Positions 16,491-26,438 of a DNA stretch of 37,826 nucleotides are shown piece by piece. This DNA comes from an uncultured Caryophanales bacterium (GTDB lineage Bacteria; Bacillota_I; Bacilli_A; RF39; UBA660). A program made the translations under genes and the position numbers. Numbering within the stretch: position 1 is the first letter of the stretch; the number at the start of each line of letters is the position of its first letter. The notes beneath the pieces were generated by a model that saw nothing but the letters and a program-made list of their open reading frames with translations, had not been told where the DNA came from and made no database searches. The stretch spans positions 1-37,826 of the forward strand of contig CAMOSQ010000008.1 in NCBI GenBank assembly GCA_946624985.1. The letters are read 5' to 3'.

Positions 16491-18210
16491 ACATATTTTC
16501 TTTTTTCTTAGCAACCACAACAATACTTGCACCTGCTAATGTTATTAATCCACCTATAATATACATTCCTGTCATATTTATACCTGTAATAGGTGTATCA
16601 ATTATTTTTCCATCTAGCTCATTATATACATCAATTTTAGTCATACCATCTTTAGTAATTTCAAACTCATATCTTGATGTAAGATTTTTATCAATAATCA
16701 TTTCTGGTTTATAATTATCTGCTGGAAGAGTTTCAACTAAAATATACTTTCCAACAGGTAACTCAACTTCATATGGTTCTGCTGTTGAATCCCATTCAAC
16801 AATAATATTTCCATTTAAATCTAATATTTGTAAATGAGCACCTGGAATTTCTTCACCATTAGTAAAATCTTTCTTAGATATTTTTACTTTACCGGTATCA
16901 ACTTCAGTTTTAGAAGGATAATTCTTAATAACTAAAACTTCACCATTAATTTCAGCATATGTAACACCATTTTCATCAACAAATTTAGTTCCACCACATG
17001 AAGCAGTACTTTCATCATCATTCTTAACGTTACATAATTGAGTTGTTCCATCTTCTAATAATTTAAAATAAATATTAACAGTTAACTTATCAAATCCAAC
17101 TGGAGATGAAACTTCTTCCATTCTATAGATTTTTCCAATAATTAAACCTACAATTTCATGTTTTACATCTTTTTTAGAAGTCCATGAATCATATGGATCA
17201 TTATTTCCTAATTCATAAACCTTCATTTCAGCTCCATCAAGTTCACTTTGACCAGTAGCATCAGTTTTACTTACCTTTAAATTTCCTTTTGAATTACCAG
17301 GTAAATCAGCCTTTGCACTTATACTATCTGTATATCTATCATAATATGGTTCAACAGCTACAGTATTCTGTAAATTATCATCTACATTTTTACCATCAAA
17401 TTCATTTCCAACTGGAACATATAATTGAAAATCAATACCACTTACATAATACTCTGAAGCAATATTAGCAGAAACTTCTACACTAGAATTATTATTTTCA
17501 GTACGTAAACTAAACTTTTCACCAGACTTAACTTGTTGTGTTGATTTACACTCATTATTATATAAAACACAAGCATTATCACTAGCAGTTACAGAATATG
17601 TTAAATTTGAACCACCATTAATTACAAATTCATCTGAAACATAATATTTTTCATCTGCAGTAAGATTCATTTTTGATGTCTTAGTATTTAAACTACCAGC
17701 TGAAATTGTTTGACCTGAAGCATTAACTAGAGCATTATATGCATCTTTTCTATTTTGGTTATTATTAATCCAAGTATAATATCTTGATATATCTACATAA
17801 TTACCATTTTTATCAGGAACATCATTAGTACCACTTGCTTCCCATACAGCAATTTGAGTAATAAGATATAAATCAGTCTCAGATATACCATACACATTAG
17901 TTGCTTTTCCTAAACCATCTGAATATGCTTTAAATAAGATATTTCTTATTCTGTTACTAGCTAATCCATCAATTGAACTTACAGGATTATATATTAATCC
18001 TCCGCCAAAATCCTGAAATGCTTTATTCTTATCTAAGCAAAAAACATATGCATTATTACTTCCTACAATTCTTTTAACTGGATAAGTACTTTCATCAGTA
18101 AGTCCAAGCTGTTCAAAAGTCATTCTTACCTGACCACCACTTAATGCCTTAACGTTTGTAACAAATAAAAGTGCGATTGTGAATAATAAAAACCTTATTC
18201 CTTTTTTCAT
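16489..18210 (-). CDS. Thioester-domain/Cna-B repeat sortase-anchored adhesin
   Basis: AYVFCLDKN...LITQIAVWEASG; SpaA-like repeats (KVSKTDATGQSELDGAEMKVYE; KISKKDFTNGEEIPGAHLQILD); C-terminal TPITG + TM + KKK. Start MKKGIRFLLF at 18210. Confidence 0.88.
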   Translation of the reverse strand: MKKGIRFLLFTIALLFVTNVKALSGGQVRMTFEQLGLTDESTYPVKRIVGSNNAYVFCLDKNKAFQDFGGGLIYNPVSSIDGLASNRIRNILFKAYSDGLGKATNVYGISETDLYLITQIAVWEASGTNDVPDKNGNYVDISRYYTWINNNQNRKDAYNALVNASGQTISAGSLNTKTSKMNLTADEKYYVSDEFVINGGSNLTYSVTASDNACVLYNNECKSTQQVKSGEKFSLRTENNNSSVEVSANIASEYYVSGIDFQLYVPVGNEFDGKNVDDNLQNTVAVEPYYDRYTDSISAKADLPGNSKGNLKVSKTDATGQSELDGAEMKVYELGNNDPYDSWTSKKDVKHEIVGLIIGKIYRMEEVSSPVGFDKLTVNIYFKLLEDGTTQLCNVKNDDESTASCGGTKFVDENGVTYAEINGEVLVIKNYPSKTEVDTGKVKISKKDFTNGEEIPGAHLQILDLNGNIIVEWDSTAEPYEVELPVGKYILVETLPADNYKPEMIIDKNLTSRYEFEITKDGMTKIDVYNELDGKIIDTPITGINMTGMYIIGGLITLAGASIVVVAKKKENM

Positions 18211-18266
18211 AATATACCCCCTTGTCATATACGTTAGAAACCCCCAACTAAATGACTTGGTTTGAT

Positions 18267-18295
18267 ATTATAGTACATAACGAACAAAATGTCAA
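18267..18295 (-). promoter_or_regulatory. Perfect consensus sigma-A promoter upstream of second TED adhesin
   Basis: Minus strand TTGACA-17 nt (TTTTGTTCGTTATGTAC)-TATAAT. Confidence 0.85.
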
Positions 18296-18345
18296 CTTTT
18301 TTTTACTTAAATCATATTTTTTTTGTAAAATCCTTATAAATAAAC

Positions 18346-18372
18346 AAAAAAAGGCATAATAATACCTTTTTA
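18346..18372 (-). terminator. Intrinsic terminator of third TED adhesin gene
   Basis: aaaaaggcat-aata-ataccttttt hairpin. Confidence 0.6.
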
Positions 18373-19989
18373 AATTATCTCTTTTTTCTTAGCAACCACA
18401 ACAATACTTGAACCTAATAATGTAATTAATCCACCAATTATATATAAACTAGTCATATCCATTCCAGTAATAGGAACTTCAATAATTTCATTATAAACAT
18501 CAATTTTTGTAGTTTTTTCATCAACAACTTCAAATTCATATCTAGATGTCCTATTACCTAAAATAATCATTTCAGGATTATAATTTGTTGAAGGTAAAGT
18601 CTCAACTAATACATATTTTCCAGGAGATAAACTAAATTTATATGGTTCATCCGTAGATGTCCATTCAACAACAACATTGCCATTAACATCTAAAACTTGT
18701 AAATGCGCACCAGATAACTCATCTCCATTTGTAAAATCTTTTTTAGAAATAACAACATTTCCTTTAGATACTTCATTCTTAATTTTTAAAATATCCTCTG
18801 TTGACATTGCCTCACACTCATCATTACCTTTTGAATCCTTCTTAATATTACAAGTAGTAACACTTCCATCACTATTTAAAATAAACTTAATAGAATTCTT
18901 AAGTGGTCTAAAACCTTCTGGAGCATAATCTTCAACAATTTCATATATTGCACCAATTTCCAAATCATTTACATAATGAATCTTATTCTCATCCGAAACC
19001 CAAGATGTAACTACTTTACCATTACTATCCTTAAGAGTTAACTTTGCACCAGTTAATTCCTTTTGACCAGTAGCATCAGTTTTACTTACCTTTAAAGGCT
19101 TAACCTCAAAAAATTCTCCAGTTAAATTCATTATAGTAGATACATTAGCATATTTAGGCTTAAAAGCACCTACATTTTGAAAACCATCAGTTTTAGTCCT
19201 ATAAAATGTAGTAACATATCCATTAACAAATTTTTCTGACTTAATACTTAATAAAATATCATATTTCTTAACAGAAGAATCCTTTTCTGTTCTTACTTTT
19301 ATAATATCACCATTTTTAACAGTAATATCCCCTTTAGTCCAAGAACCACTATAATAAACCTCTCCACCATCAATACTTAAAGTTAAAACAACATCATTAG
19401 ATAATCCTATAGACTTAACCTTTATATCACCTGAAACCATGTAATTTCCAGATTCAGACAACTTATCAGAACCCTCTAATTTAACATTATATGTCTTAGC
19501 CTTTTCATTAACACCAGAATAAATCATTTCCAAATAATCTTTATAACTATTTTTTAATATCCAATTTTTAAAAGTATTTGTATATCCATACTTTTCTTCA
19601 CCATGAATTGCTTTCCAAATCGCAATTTGAGTAACACCATAAAAATCAGATTTAGAAATTCCAAATTGATTTTTATCAGAATTTAATCCAAGTTCTATAG
19701 CCTTTGTAATTATTTTATTTACTGCATCTAACTTATCAGCATATAAACTAGAATCAACCTTTAAAGGAACATTTAAATCAACATTTACCTCACTATCCAA
19801 GCAAAAAACATAATTACCATCCTGTCCATACTTAATAAGTGATATTTGTGGATTAATCCACCAACCTTCAGGTTTAGAAGTATCTGCACTAACAGTTAAA
19901 AAATCATCAGCATTTATCTTAGTAATTCCCAAAACAGATATTACTAAAAATGCAAATACAAAACCAACTACTTTCTTAATTCTACTCAT
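18370..19989 (-). CDS. Thioester-domain/Cna-B repeat sortase-anchored adhesin
   Basis: NYVFCLDSEVN...GVTQIAIWKAIHG; KVSKTDATGQKELTGAKLTLKD; VISKKDFTNGDELSGAHLQVLD; C-terminal VPITG + TM + KKK. Start MSRIKKVVGF at 19989. Confidence 0.88.
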   Translation of the reverse strand: MSRIKKVVGFVFAFLVISVLGITKINADDFLTVSADTSKPEGWWINPQISLIKYGQDGNYVFCLDSEVNVDLNVPLKVDSSLYADKLDAVNKIITKAIELGLNSDKNQFGISKSDFYGVTQIAIWKAIHGEEKYGYTNTFKNWILKNSYKDYLEMIYSGVNEKAKTYNVKLEGSDKLSESGNYMVSGDIKVKSIGLSNDVVLTLSIDGGEVYYSGSWTKGDITVKNGDIIKVRTEKDSSVKKYDILLSIKSEKFVNGYVTTFYRTKTDGFQNVGAFKPKYANVSTIMNLTGEFFEVKPLKVSKTDATGQKELTGAKLTLKDSNGKVVTSWVSDENKIHYVNDLEIGAIYEIVEDYAPEGFRPLKNSIKFILNSDGSVTTCNIKKDSKGNDECEAMSTEDILKIKNEVSKGNVVISKKDFTNGDELSGAHLQVLDVNGNVVVEWTSTDEPYKFSLSPGKYVLVETLPSTNYNPEMIILGNRTSRYEFEVVDEKTTKIDVYNEIIEVPITGMDMTSLYIIGGLITLLGSSIVVVAKKKEII

Positions 19990-20030
19990 ATAATATCCTC
20001 CTTTGTCAAAAGTACCTGACATAGTCGAAT

Positions 20031-20059
20031 ATTCTACAACATCAATATTTTAAAGTCAA
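20031..20059 (-). promoter_or_regulatory. Sigma-A-type promoter upstream of third TED adhesin
   Basis: Minus strand TTGACT-17 nt-TAGAAT. Confidence 0.7.
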
Positions 20060-20061
20060 TA

Positions 20062-20084
20062 AAAAGTGCACAAATTATGCACTT
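20062..20084 (-). terminator. Intrinsic terminator after parC
   Basis: AAAGTGCA-caaatta-TGCACTTT hairpin at the 3' end of parC. Confidence 0.65.
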
Positions 20085-22600
20085 TATTCTATTTTAAAAT
20101 CATCTAAAAAATCATCAATAGTAAGAATCTGTTCATCAATCTCATCAAGTTTAATATCTAATGTTTCAATTTCCTCATCAATCTTAGGAAGAATATTATA
20201 ATTATCACAATCTAGTAAAACAGGATTTATAAATACATCATTAATATTACCCTTAGAAATTGAACTACCAGTAGAATACCTATCCATTATAGGTAAACTA
20301 GTAGACTTAATACTATCAAAATCATTTCCTATCTTAATAATAAAATCAAACTTATCACCTACAAATGTATTAAGAATTCTATATGGATTAGTCTTAACAT
20401 CACGAATAAGCTGAATACCCTTTCTACCTCTACTAGTTCTTTCAAACTCAGTAATCTTAATTCGTTTGCCAGTACTCTTCTCAGTAATAACACAAACAAA
20501 ATTAAAAGAACCAGTAAATATATCAAAACTAACAACATGATCATTTTTAAGACCAATACCCTTAACACCAGCGCTCTTAACACCAGTAACTGTTACTTCA
20601 GATAATAGATACCTTAAACCTAAACCATTATAAGTAGAAATAAATATTTCCTCACCTATTTTATCACTTACATCAACAACTAAATCATCATCCTTAAGCT
20701 TAAATGCAGTCATAGACTTGCTATAACGACTAACCTTAAAATCAGACAAATTAGTACGCTTAATCATACCATTCTTTGAAACCATAGTAACAATACCATC
20801 AAAATCATAAACAGGAATACTCTTAATAATATTCTCATTAGGTTCTAACTTAATAATATTACTAACATGCTTTCCAAGTTCTTTCCACTTACACTCAGGA
20901 ATTTCATAAACAGGCAAATATAAATAATTACCTAAATCAGTAAACAATAATACTGTATTAATTGTATTAATCTTATATAAACCAATTACATAATCTCCAT
21001 CCTTAACTAAAGTAGAATCTTTTTCATCATAACTTCTTAAAGAAACACGTTTAACATATCCATCATGAGTAATAACAACAATACAATCCTCACGAGGAAT
21101 CATAGCATCACTATCGATTTTAATTTCAGTTACCTCGTCAACAATAGTAGTAAGTCTAGGAGTTGCATATTCCTTCTTAATAGCCCTTAACTCATCCTTC
21201 ATAACACTTTTAAGTTTATCCTCATTACCAAGAATTTCCTCTAAACTAGCAATAACAGCAAGTAAACTCTTATGTTTTTCCTCTAACTCAGTAACATCAG
21301 TATTAGTTAATCTATAAAGTTGTAAAGTAACAATAGCTTCAGCTTGAAGAACTGTAAAATCAAACTCTTTAACCAAATTATCCTTAGCGTCACTCTTATT
21401 CTTACTACGACGAATACAAGCAATAACTAAATCAAGTATAGATAAAGCCTTAATTAAACCTTCAACAATATGAATTTCTTTACGAGCAGTAGCAAGATCA
21501 AACTCAGTTCTCTTAATAACTACACTTTTTTTATGATCTATATAAGCATCAAGAATAGGAATAATTCCCAATGTCATTGGTCTTCTATCAACAATAGAAA
21601 CCATATTATAATTATAACTAACCTGTAACTCAGTATTCTTAAGCAAATAATTAATAATTAAATCACGATTAGCATCCTTCTTTAAATCAATAACAATTCT
21701 GACTGATTCTTCCCTATCAGACTCATCACGAACTTCAGCTATACCATCAATTTTTTTATCAATCCTAATAGAATCAATCTTATTAACGAGCATAGCCTTA
21801 TTAACTTCAAAAGGAATTTCATGAATTACAATTTGTTCACGACCTTTTTCCTTAACTATTTCATACTTACACTTAACAATTACTTTACCACGACCTGTAG
21901 TAAAAGCATCAATAATACCTTTTTTACCTTCAACAACTCCACCAGTTGGAAAATCAGGTCCTTTTACAATTTCTAAAATAGTATCTAATCTACAATTAGG
22001 ACTATCAATACGCTTAATAGTTGCATCAATTACCTCACCTAAATTATGAGGTGGAATATTAGTAGCATATCCAGCAGAAATACCATTCGCACCATTTACA
22101 AGTAAATTAGGAAACTGAGCAGGAAGTACAGTAGGCTCTAAAAATCTATCATCAAAATTAGGAGCCCAAGGAATAGTTTCCTTATCAAGATCACGAAGTA
22201 ACTCTTTAGAAATAGGAGCAAGCCTTGCCTCAGTATAACGATAAGCAGCAGCCCCATCACCATCCATAGAACCATTATTACCATGAATAGAAACTAAAAT
22301 AGTATTTTGCTTCCACCATTGACTCATACGAACCATAGCATCATATACAGAAGAATCACCATGTGGATGAAACTTACCCAAAACATCTCCAACAGTTGCA
22401 GCACACTTAATAAAAGGCTTATCAGAAGTATTACCAGCCTTATGCATAGCATATAAAATTCTTCTTTGAACAGGCTTCAAACCATCCCTAACATCAGGAA
22501 TCGCACGATCTTGAATAATCTCTTTAGCATAATTACCAAATCTATCACCCATTATATCTTCTAATGCATAATCATGAATTCTTTTTAAAACATCTTCCAT
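20084..22600 (-). CDS. parC: DNA topoisomerase IV subunit A
   Basis: DYALEDIMGDRFGNYAKEIIQDRAIPDVRDGLKPVQRRILYAM, KFHPHGDSSVYDAMVRMSQWWK, AAAYRYTEARL; paired with parE. Confidence 0.92.
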   Translation of the reverse strand: MEDVLKRIHDYALEDIMGDRFGNYAKEIIQDRAIPDVRDGLKPVQRRILYAMHKAGNTSDKPFIKCAATVGDVLGKFHPHGDSSVYDAMVRMSQWWKQNTILVSIHGNNGSMDGDGAAAYRYTEARLAPISKELLRDLDKETIPWAPNFDDRFLEPTVLPAQFPNLLVNGANGISAGYATNIPPHNLGEVIDATIKRIDSPNCRLDTILEIVKGPDFPTGGVVEGKKGIIDAFTTGRGKVIVKCKYEIVKEKGREQIVIHEIPFEVNKAMLVNKIDSIRIDKKIDGIAEVRDESDREESVRIVIDLKKDANRDLIINYLLKNTELQVSYNYNMVSIVDRRPMTLGIIPILDAYIDHKKSVVIKRTEFDLATARKEIHIVEGLIKALSILDLVIACIRRSKNKSDAKDNLVKEFDFTVLQAEAIVTLQLYRLTNTDVTELEEKHKSLLAVIASLEEILGNEDKLKSVMKDELRAIKKEYATPRLTTIVDEVTEIKIDSDAMIPREDCIVVITHDGYVKRVSLRSYDEKDSTLVKDGDYVIGLYKINTINTVLLFTDLGNYLYLPVYEIPECKWKELGKHVSNIIKLEPNENIIKSIPVYDFDGIVTMVSKNGMIKRTNLSDFKVSRYSKSMTAFKLKDDDLVVDVSDKIGEEIFISTYNGLGLRYLLSEVTVTGVKSAGVKGIGLKNDHVVSFDIFTGSFNFVCVITEKSTGKRIKITEFERTSRGRKGIQLIRDVKTNPYRILNTFVGDKFDFIIKIGNDFDSIKSTSLPIMDRYSTGSSISKGNINDVFINPVLLDCDNYNILPKIDEEIETLDIKLDEIDEQILTIDDFLDDFKIE

Positions 22601-22602
22601 AA

Positions 22603-24507
22603 TTACCCCCTATAATCATCTTCCATAGTAAATATAACATTCTCATTAATCCACTCTTTACGAGGCTCAACTTTATCCCCCATCAAAACTCGCACTCTTT
22701 TCTCAGCAAGTACTGCATCAGTAATATTAACACGAATTAAACTACGAGTAGAAGGATCCATAGTAGTTTCCCATAATTGAGTAGCGTCCATTTCACCAAG
22801 ACCTTTATATCTTTGAATAGTATATTTACCAGGAGCTTCTTCCTTAAGTCTATTTAACTCTTCATCACTATAAGCATAAACATGTTTCTTACCATAATCA
22901 ATCTTATATAAAGGAGGTAAAGCAATAAATAACTTACCCTTTTCAATTAACCCCCTCATATAATAATAAAAGAAAGTTAATAACAAAATTTGAATATGGG
23001 CACCATCAACATCGGCATCGGTCATAATTATAACCTTATCATAATTAGATTCATCAACATTAAAATCACTTCCAACACCCGCACCTATAGTATGAATCAT
23101 AGTATTAATCTCTTCATTCTTAAGAATCTCTTCCATAGAAGCCTTAGCAGTATTAATAACCTTACCACGAAGAGGTAAAATAGCTTGAAACTTTCTATCA
23201 CGTCCACCCTTCGCACTACCACCAGCTGAATCTCCTTCGACTAAAAATAACTCATTCAATTTGGGATTCTTAGCTTGAGCAGGAGCAAGCTTTCCAGATA
23301 AATTCTTTTCAATCTTATTTTTATTCTTACCATTACGAGCCTCATCGCGAGCTTTTCTAGCAGCCTCACGAACAGACTTACTCTTAATCATCTTATCCAT
23401 AATAATAGAAGCAACAGCCTTATTCTCCTCTAAGAAATACTGTAACTTTTCACTAATAACACTATCAACAGCAGTTCTAGCTTGGGGAGTACCTAACTTA
23501 CCTTTAGTTTGACCTTCAAACTGTAATAAATCCTCAGGTATCTGTAAATTTATAATAGCAGTTAATCCCTCACGAGTATCACTACCCTCTAAATTCTTAT
23601 CCTTAGCCTTAATATAACCATTATTTTTAGCATAATCATTAAAAACCTTAGTTAAAGCACTCTTAAATCCAACCTCATGAGATCCACCATCATTAGTCTT
23701 AACATTATTAACGAACGATACAATATTCTCAGAATAAGTATCAGTATACTGCATAGATACCTCAATATTAATGTTATCTCGACTACCCTTAAAATTAACA
23801 ATATCATGAAGAGGTTTCTTATCATTATTTAAATAATCAACAAAACTATCAAGACCTCTTTCATAATGGAAAGTTTCTCCTCTCCCATCCCTTAAATCCT
23901 CAACAATAACAGTTAAATCATTAAGTAAAAAAGCACACTCCTGCATTCTCTCAACAATAGTAGTATAAGAAAAATTAGTAACAGAAAAAATCTCAGGATC
24001 AGGCATAAATCTAACCTTTGTACCAGTCTTACTAGTTTTCTCTAAACGAGTCAAAGGAGTATTAACAACTCCACCATCTTTAAAACTAATAAAATGTTCA
24101 TATCCATCACGCTTAATATATACTTCCATCCATTTAGATAAAGCATTAACTACTGATGCACCTACACCATGAAGTCCTCCAGATACCTTATATCCACCAC
24201 TTTCGAATTTACCACCAGCATGTAACACTGTATAAATAACCTCAGGAGTAGACATACCACTAGAGTGCATTCCAACAGGAACACCACGTCCCTCATCCTC
24301 TACAGTAATACTACCATCCTTATTAATAGAAATCTTTATTTTCTTACCATATCCATTTATTACCTCGTCAATACCATTATCAACAATTTCCCATACTAAA
24401 TGATGAAGTCCTCTTTTATCAGTAGAACCAATATACATACCAGGCCTTTTTCTAACAGCCTCTAACCCCTCTAATATCTTAATTGATTCCTCATTATACT
24501 TTGTCAT
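22603..24507 (-). CDS. parE: DNA topoisomerase IV subunit B
   Basis: EGLEAVRKRPGMYIGSTDKRGLHHLVWEIVDNGIDE, VSGGLHGVGASVVNALS, LFLVEGDSAGGSAKGGRDRKFQAILPLRGKVINTAKA, MTDADVDGAHI. Confidence 0.93.
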   Translation of the reverse strand: MTKYNEESIKILEGLEAVRKRPGMYIGSTDKRGLHHLVWEIVDNGIDEVINGYGKKIKISINKDGSITVEDEGRGVPVGMHSSGMSTPEVIYTVLHAGGKFESGGYKVSGGLHGVGASVVNALSKWMEVYIKRDGYEHFISFKDGGVVNTPLTRLEKTSKTGTKVRFMPDPEIFSVTNFSYTTIVERMQECAFLLNDLTVIVEDLRDGRGETFHYERGLDSFVDYLNNDKKPLHDIVNFKGSRDNINIEVSMQYTDTYSENIVSFVNNVKTNDGGSHEVGFKSALTKVFNDYAKNNGYIKAKDKNLEGSDTREGLTAIINLQIPEDLLQFEGQTKGKLGTPQARTAVDSVISEKLQYFLEENKAVASIIMDKMIKSKSVREAARKARDEARNGKNKNKIEKNLSGKLAPAQAKNPKLNELFLVEGDSAGGSAKGGRDRKFQAILPLRGKVINTAKASMEEILKNEEINTMIHTIGAGVGSDFNVDESNYDKVIIMTDADVDGAHIQILLLTFFYYYMRGLIEKGKLFIALPPLYKIDYGKKHVYAYSDEELNRLKEEAPGKYTIQRYKGLGEMDATQLWETTMDPSTRSLIRVNITDAVLAEKRVRVLMGDKVEPRKEWINENVIFTMEDDYRG

Positions 24508-24616
24508 ACAATCACCTTAATAAATATTAACATTTTTAAAAAAATAAAGCAAGAAAACTATTAAATTTAAAAGAAAAAAGTAGAATATTATATATCCTAC
24601 TCAGTTTAAAAATATA

Positions 24617-25483
24617 CTATTCACCACAAGTTAATGAACCTGTTTTCCAAATAAAGCAATTCTCACCAGCAGTTGCACTATCACCAACAACAACACTACC
24701 TGCTTCAGTAGTATCTGCATAGATTGTTCCTTGACAAGACCAATCATGACGGTCAACCTGGCAACCTAAATGAGTTTCATAATCAATTTCACCAAATAAT
24801 TCAGTCAAAAAAGTCTTATTATCTGTAAATAAACTACCATCAGTTGCTCCTTCTATACAAAATGGAGTACCATCCTGTATTCCACATGAAAATACCCTAT
24901 CTATCATATCATCATCTAATATAATCCCCAAAAAATAATTTTTTCCAGTTTCAGATATAACATCTTGATAATTATCCTTATACTGACTACTTGTTAATGT
25001 TGTTTGATTCTCACCTGTATAATACCAAGTATCAGTAGTATAAGCAAACACACATCCAGGACATGAAGCTATTGTTTGAACTCCTTCACATTCACCCTTC
25101 TCTGTATTTGAAACATTTCCTCCTGTATCAAATGTAACCTTATATTCACCTATTGTTAGACAACCACCATCCAACCTATTATTAGTATAATGTAAACTTC
25201 CACCTGATGGTTTATCCCCAGATAAAGGTATTTCTATGTTATTTAATTTTCCATCTGATATTGTATAACTACCATTTAATGTATAATTATTATCATCTTG
25301 TAATTTTAAAACATACCATTTACTTACTGCATCCTTATATCCATAAGCCGAATCTTGAACAGCACCTCTTTTAGAATTCTCAATTATATTTAATATAATT
25401 GGTACAGTAATTACTGCAATTATAGCTAGTATTACTATGATTGCTAATAACTCAATTAACGTAAAACCCTTTTTACTCTTCAT
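24617..25483 (-). CDS. Type IV prepilin-like protein
   Basis: MKSKKGFTLIELLAIIVILAIIAVITVPIILNII prepilin signal; Cys-rich C-terminal domain. Confidence 0.85.
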   Translation of the reverse strand: MKSKKGFTLIELLAIIVILAIIAVITVPIILNIIENSKRGAVQDSAYGYKDAVSKWYVLKLQDDNNYTLNGSYTISDGKLNNIEIPLSGDKPSGGSLHYTNNRLDGGCLTIGEYKVTFDTGGNVSNTEKGECEGVQTIASCPGCVFAYTTDTWYYTGENQTTLTSSQYKDNYQDVISETGKNYFLGIILDDDMIDRVFSCGIQDGTPFCIEGATDGSLFTDNKTFLTELFGEIDYETHLGCQVDRHDWSCQGTIYADTTEAGSVVVGDSATAGENCFIWKTGSLTCGE

Positions 25484-25509
25484 AAATTTTCCTCCTATTA
25501 TACACCAAC

Positions 25510-25538
25510 ATTATACCAAAAAATTCAAAATATATCAA
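25510..25538 (-). promoter_or_regulatory. Sigma-A-type promoter upstream of prepilin-like gene
   Basis: Minus strand TTGATA-17 nt-TATAAT. Confidence 0.7.
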
Positions 25539-25569
25539 TAAAAAATATATATTATAAATATATTTATGA

Positions 25570-25914
25570 CTAAATACTTCTATTAAGTAATATAAACTTT
25601 CTTTTATACTCACTTATAACACTTGAACTAATCTTACCAATTTTCCTTTGTATCTTTTTATCATCTAGTTGATATACAAAATCAACATTCTTATCTTTAT
25701 TAGATAAAAAAGATAAATAATTAATAGGAATACCTATATTATTTTCTTCAATAATTACAAAAATATTATCATCAATACAATTATGATTAAAATCACTAAT
25801 TATAACAATATCACCTATCTTATACTCATGATAATTATCTTCACTAACCATAAATTGAATATCATTATCACGCTTTAACTTACTAAACATTATTATATAC
25901 TCTAAAAATTTCAT
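25570..25914 (-). CDS. Small hypothetical protein in sortase/TED operon (possibly S26 signal peptidase-like remnant)
   Basis: ORF adjacent to the sortase; YKIGDIVIISDFN and IGKISS vaguely resemble S26/SipW-like C-terminal segments; no catalytic Ser/Lys recognised. Confidence 0.5.
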   Translation of the reverse strand: MKFLEYIIMFSKLKRDNDIQFMVSEDNYHEYKIGDIVIISDFNHNCIDDNIFVIIEENNIGIPINYLSFLSNKDKNVDFVYQLDDKKIQRKIGKISSSVISEYKRKFILLNRSI

Positions 25915-26438
25915 TTATCCTCCTTCAAAAACACTAGCAAGCGTTCCCCCTTTTTATTTGTACAAGTTATCAATAACAATTCATTCATCCTATTATCTAA
26001 CAAATAAGAAAAATCATCATCATTTACTATCTTTTTATCATATATAACATATTTTCTAGATACTTTTGAATCTATAAAAATATAATCGCCAACATCACTT
26101 TGATGAAGACTTTTAAAAACATTAGAAGTATTATGACCAGCAAGAATGATTAAATCATTACCATGTAAATCACCAGATAATCTATGCATACCAACATATT
26201 CTTCATCTAATATATCTTTATCAGTACCATACTTAATTAATCTTTTAATATTAAACTTTGGAATATATATATATCCTAAATAATCATTAAACGATATATC
26301 CGATTTTTCCTCAAAAACTGAAGAAATTATATTATTCTGTTTTTCAATATTTTTACTATTATTTACACTAATAAAAACCAAATGACATATACCAAAAAAT
26401 ACTATTAATAAACTAACTTGCTTTAACTTTATCTTCAT
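25911..26438 (-). CDS. Sortase
   Basis: YIYIPKFNIKRLIKYG, DLIILAGHNTSNVFKSLHQ, LLLITCTNKKGERLLVFL (His, Cys, Arg present). Confidence 0.87.
   Translation of the reverse strand: MKIKLKQVSLLIVFFGICHLVFISVNNSKNIEKQNNIISSVFEEKSDISFNDYLGYIYIPKFNIKRLIKYGTDKDILDEEYVGMHRLSGDLHGNDLIILAGHNTSNVFKSLHQSDVGDYIFIDSKVSRKYVIYDKKIVNDDDFSYLLDNRMNELLLITCTNKKGERLLVFLKEDK

Noticed and set aside
18677-18928. Plus-strand ORF inside third TED adhesin
   Set aside because: Antisense to a well-supported CDS; no recognisable domain.
20359-20583. Minus-strand out-of-frame ORF inside parC
   Set aside because: Leu/Val/Arg-rich shadow ORF in an alternative frame of parC.
22990-23178. Plus-strand ORF inside parE
   Set aside because: Antisense shadow ORF.
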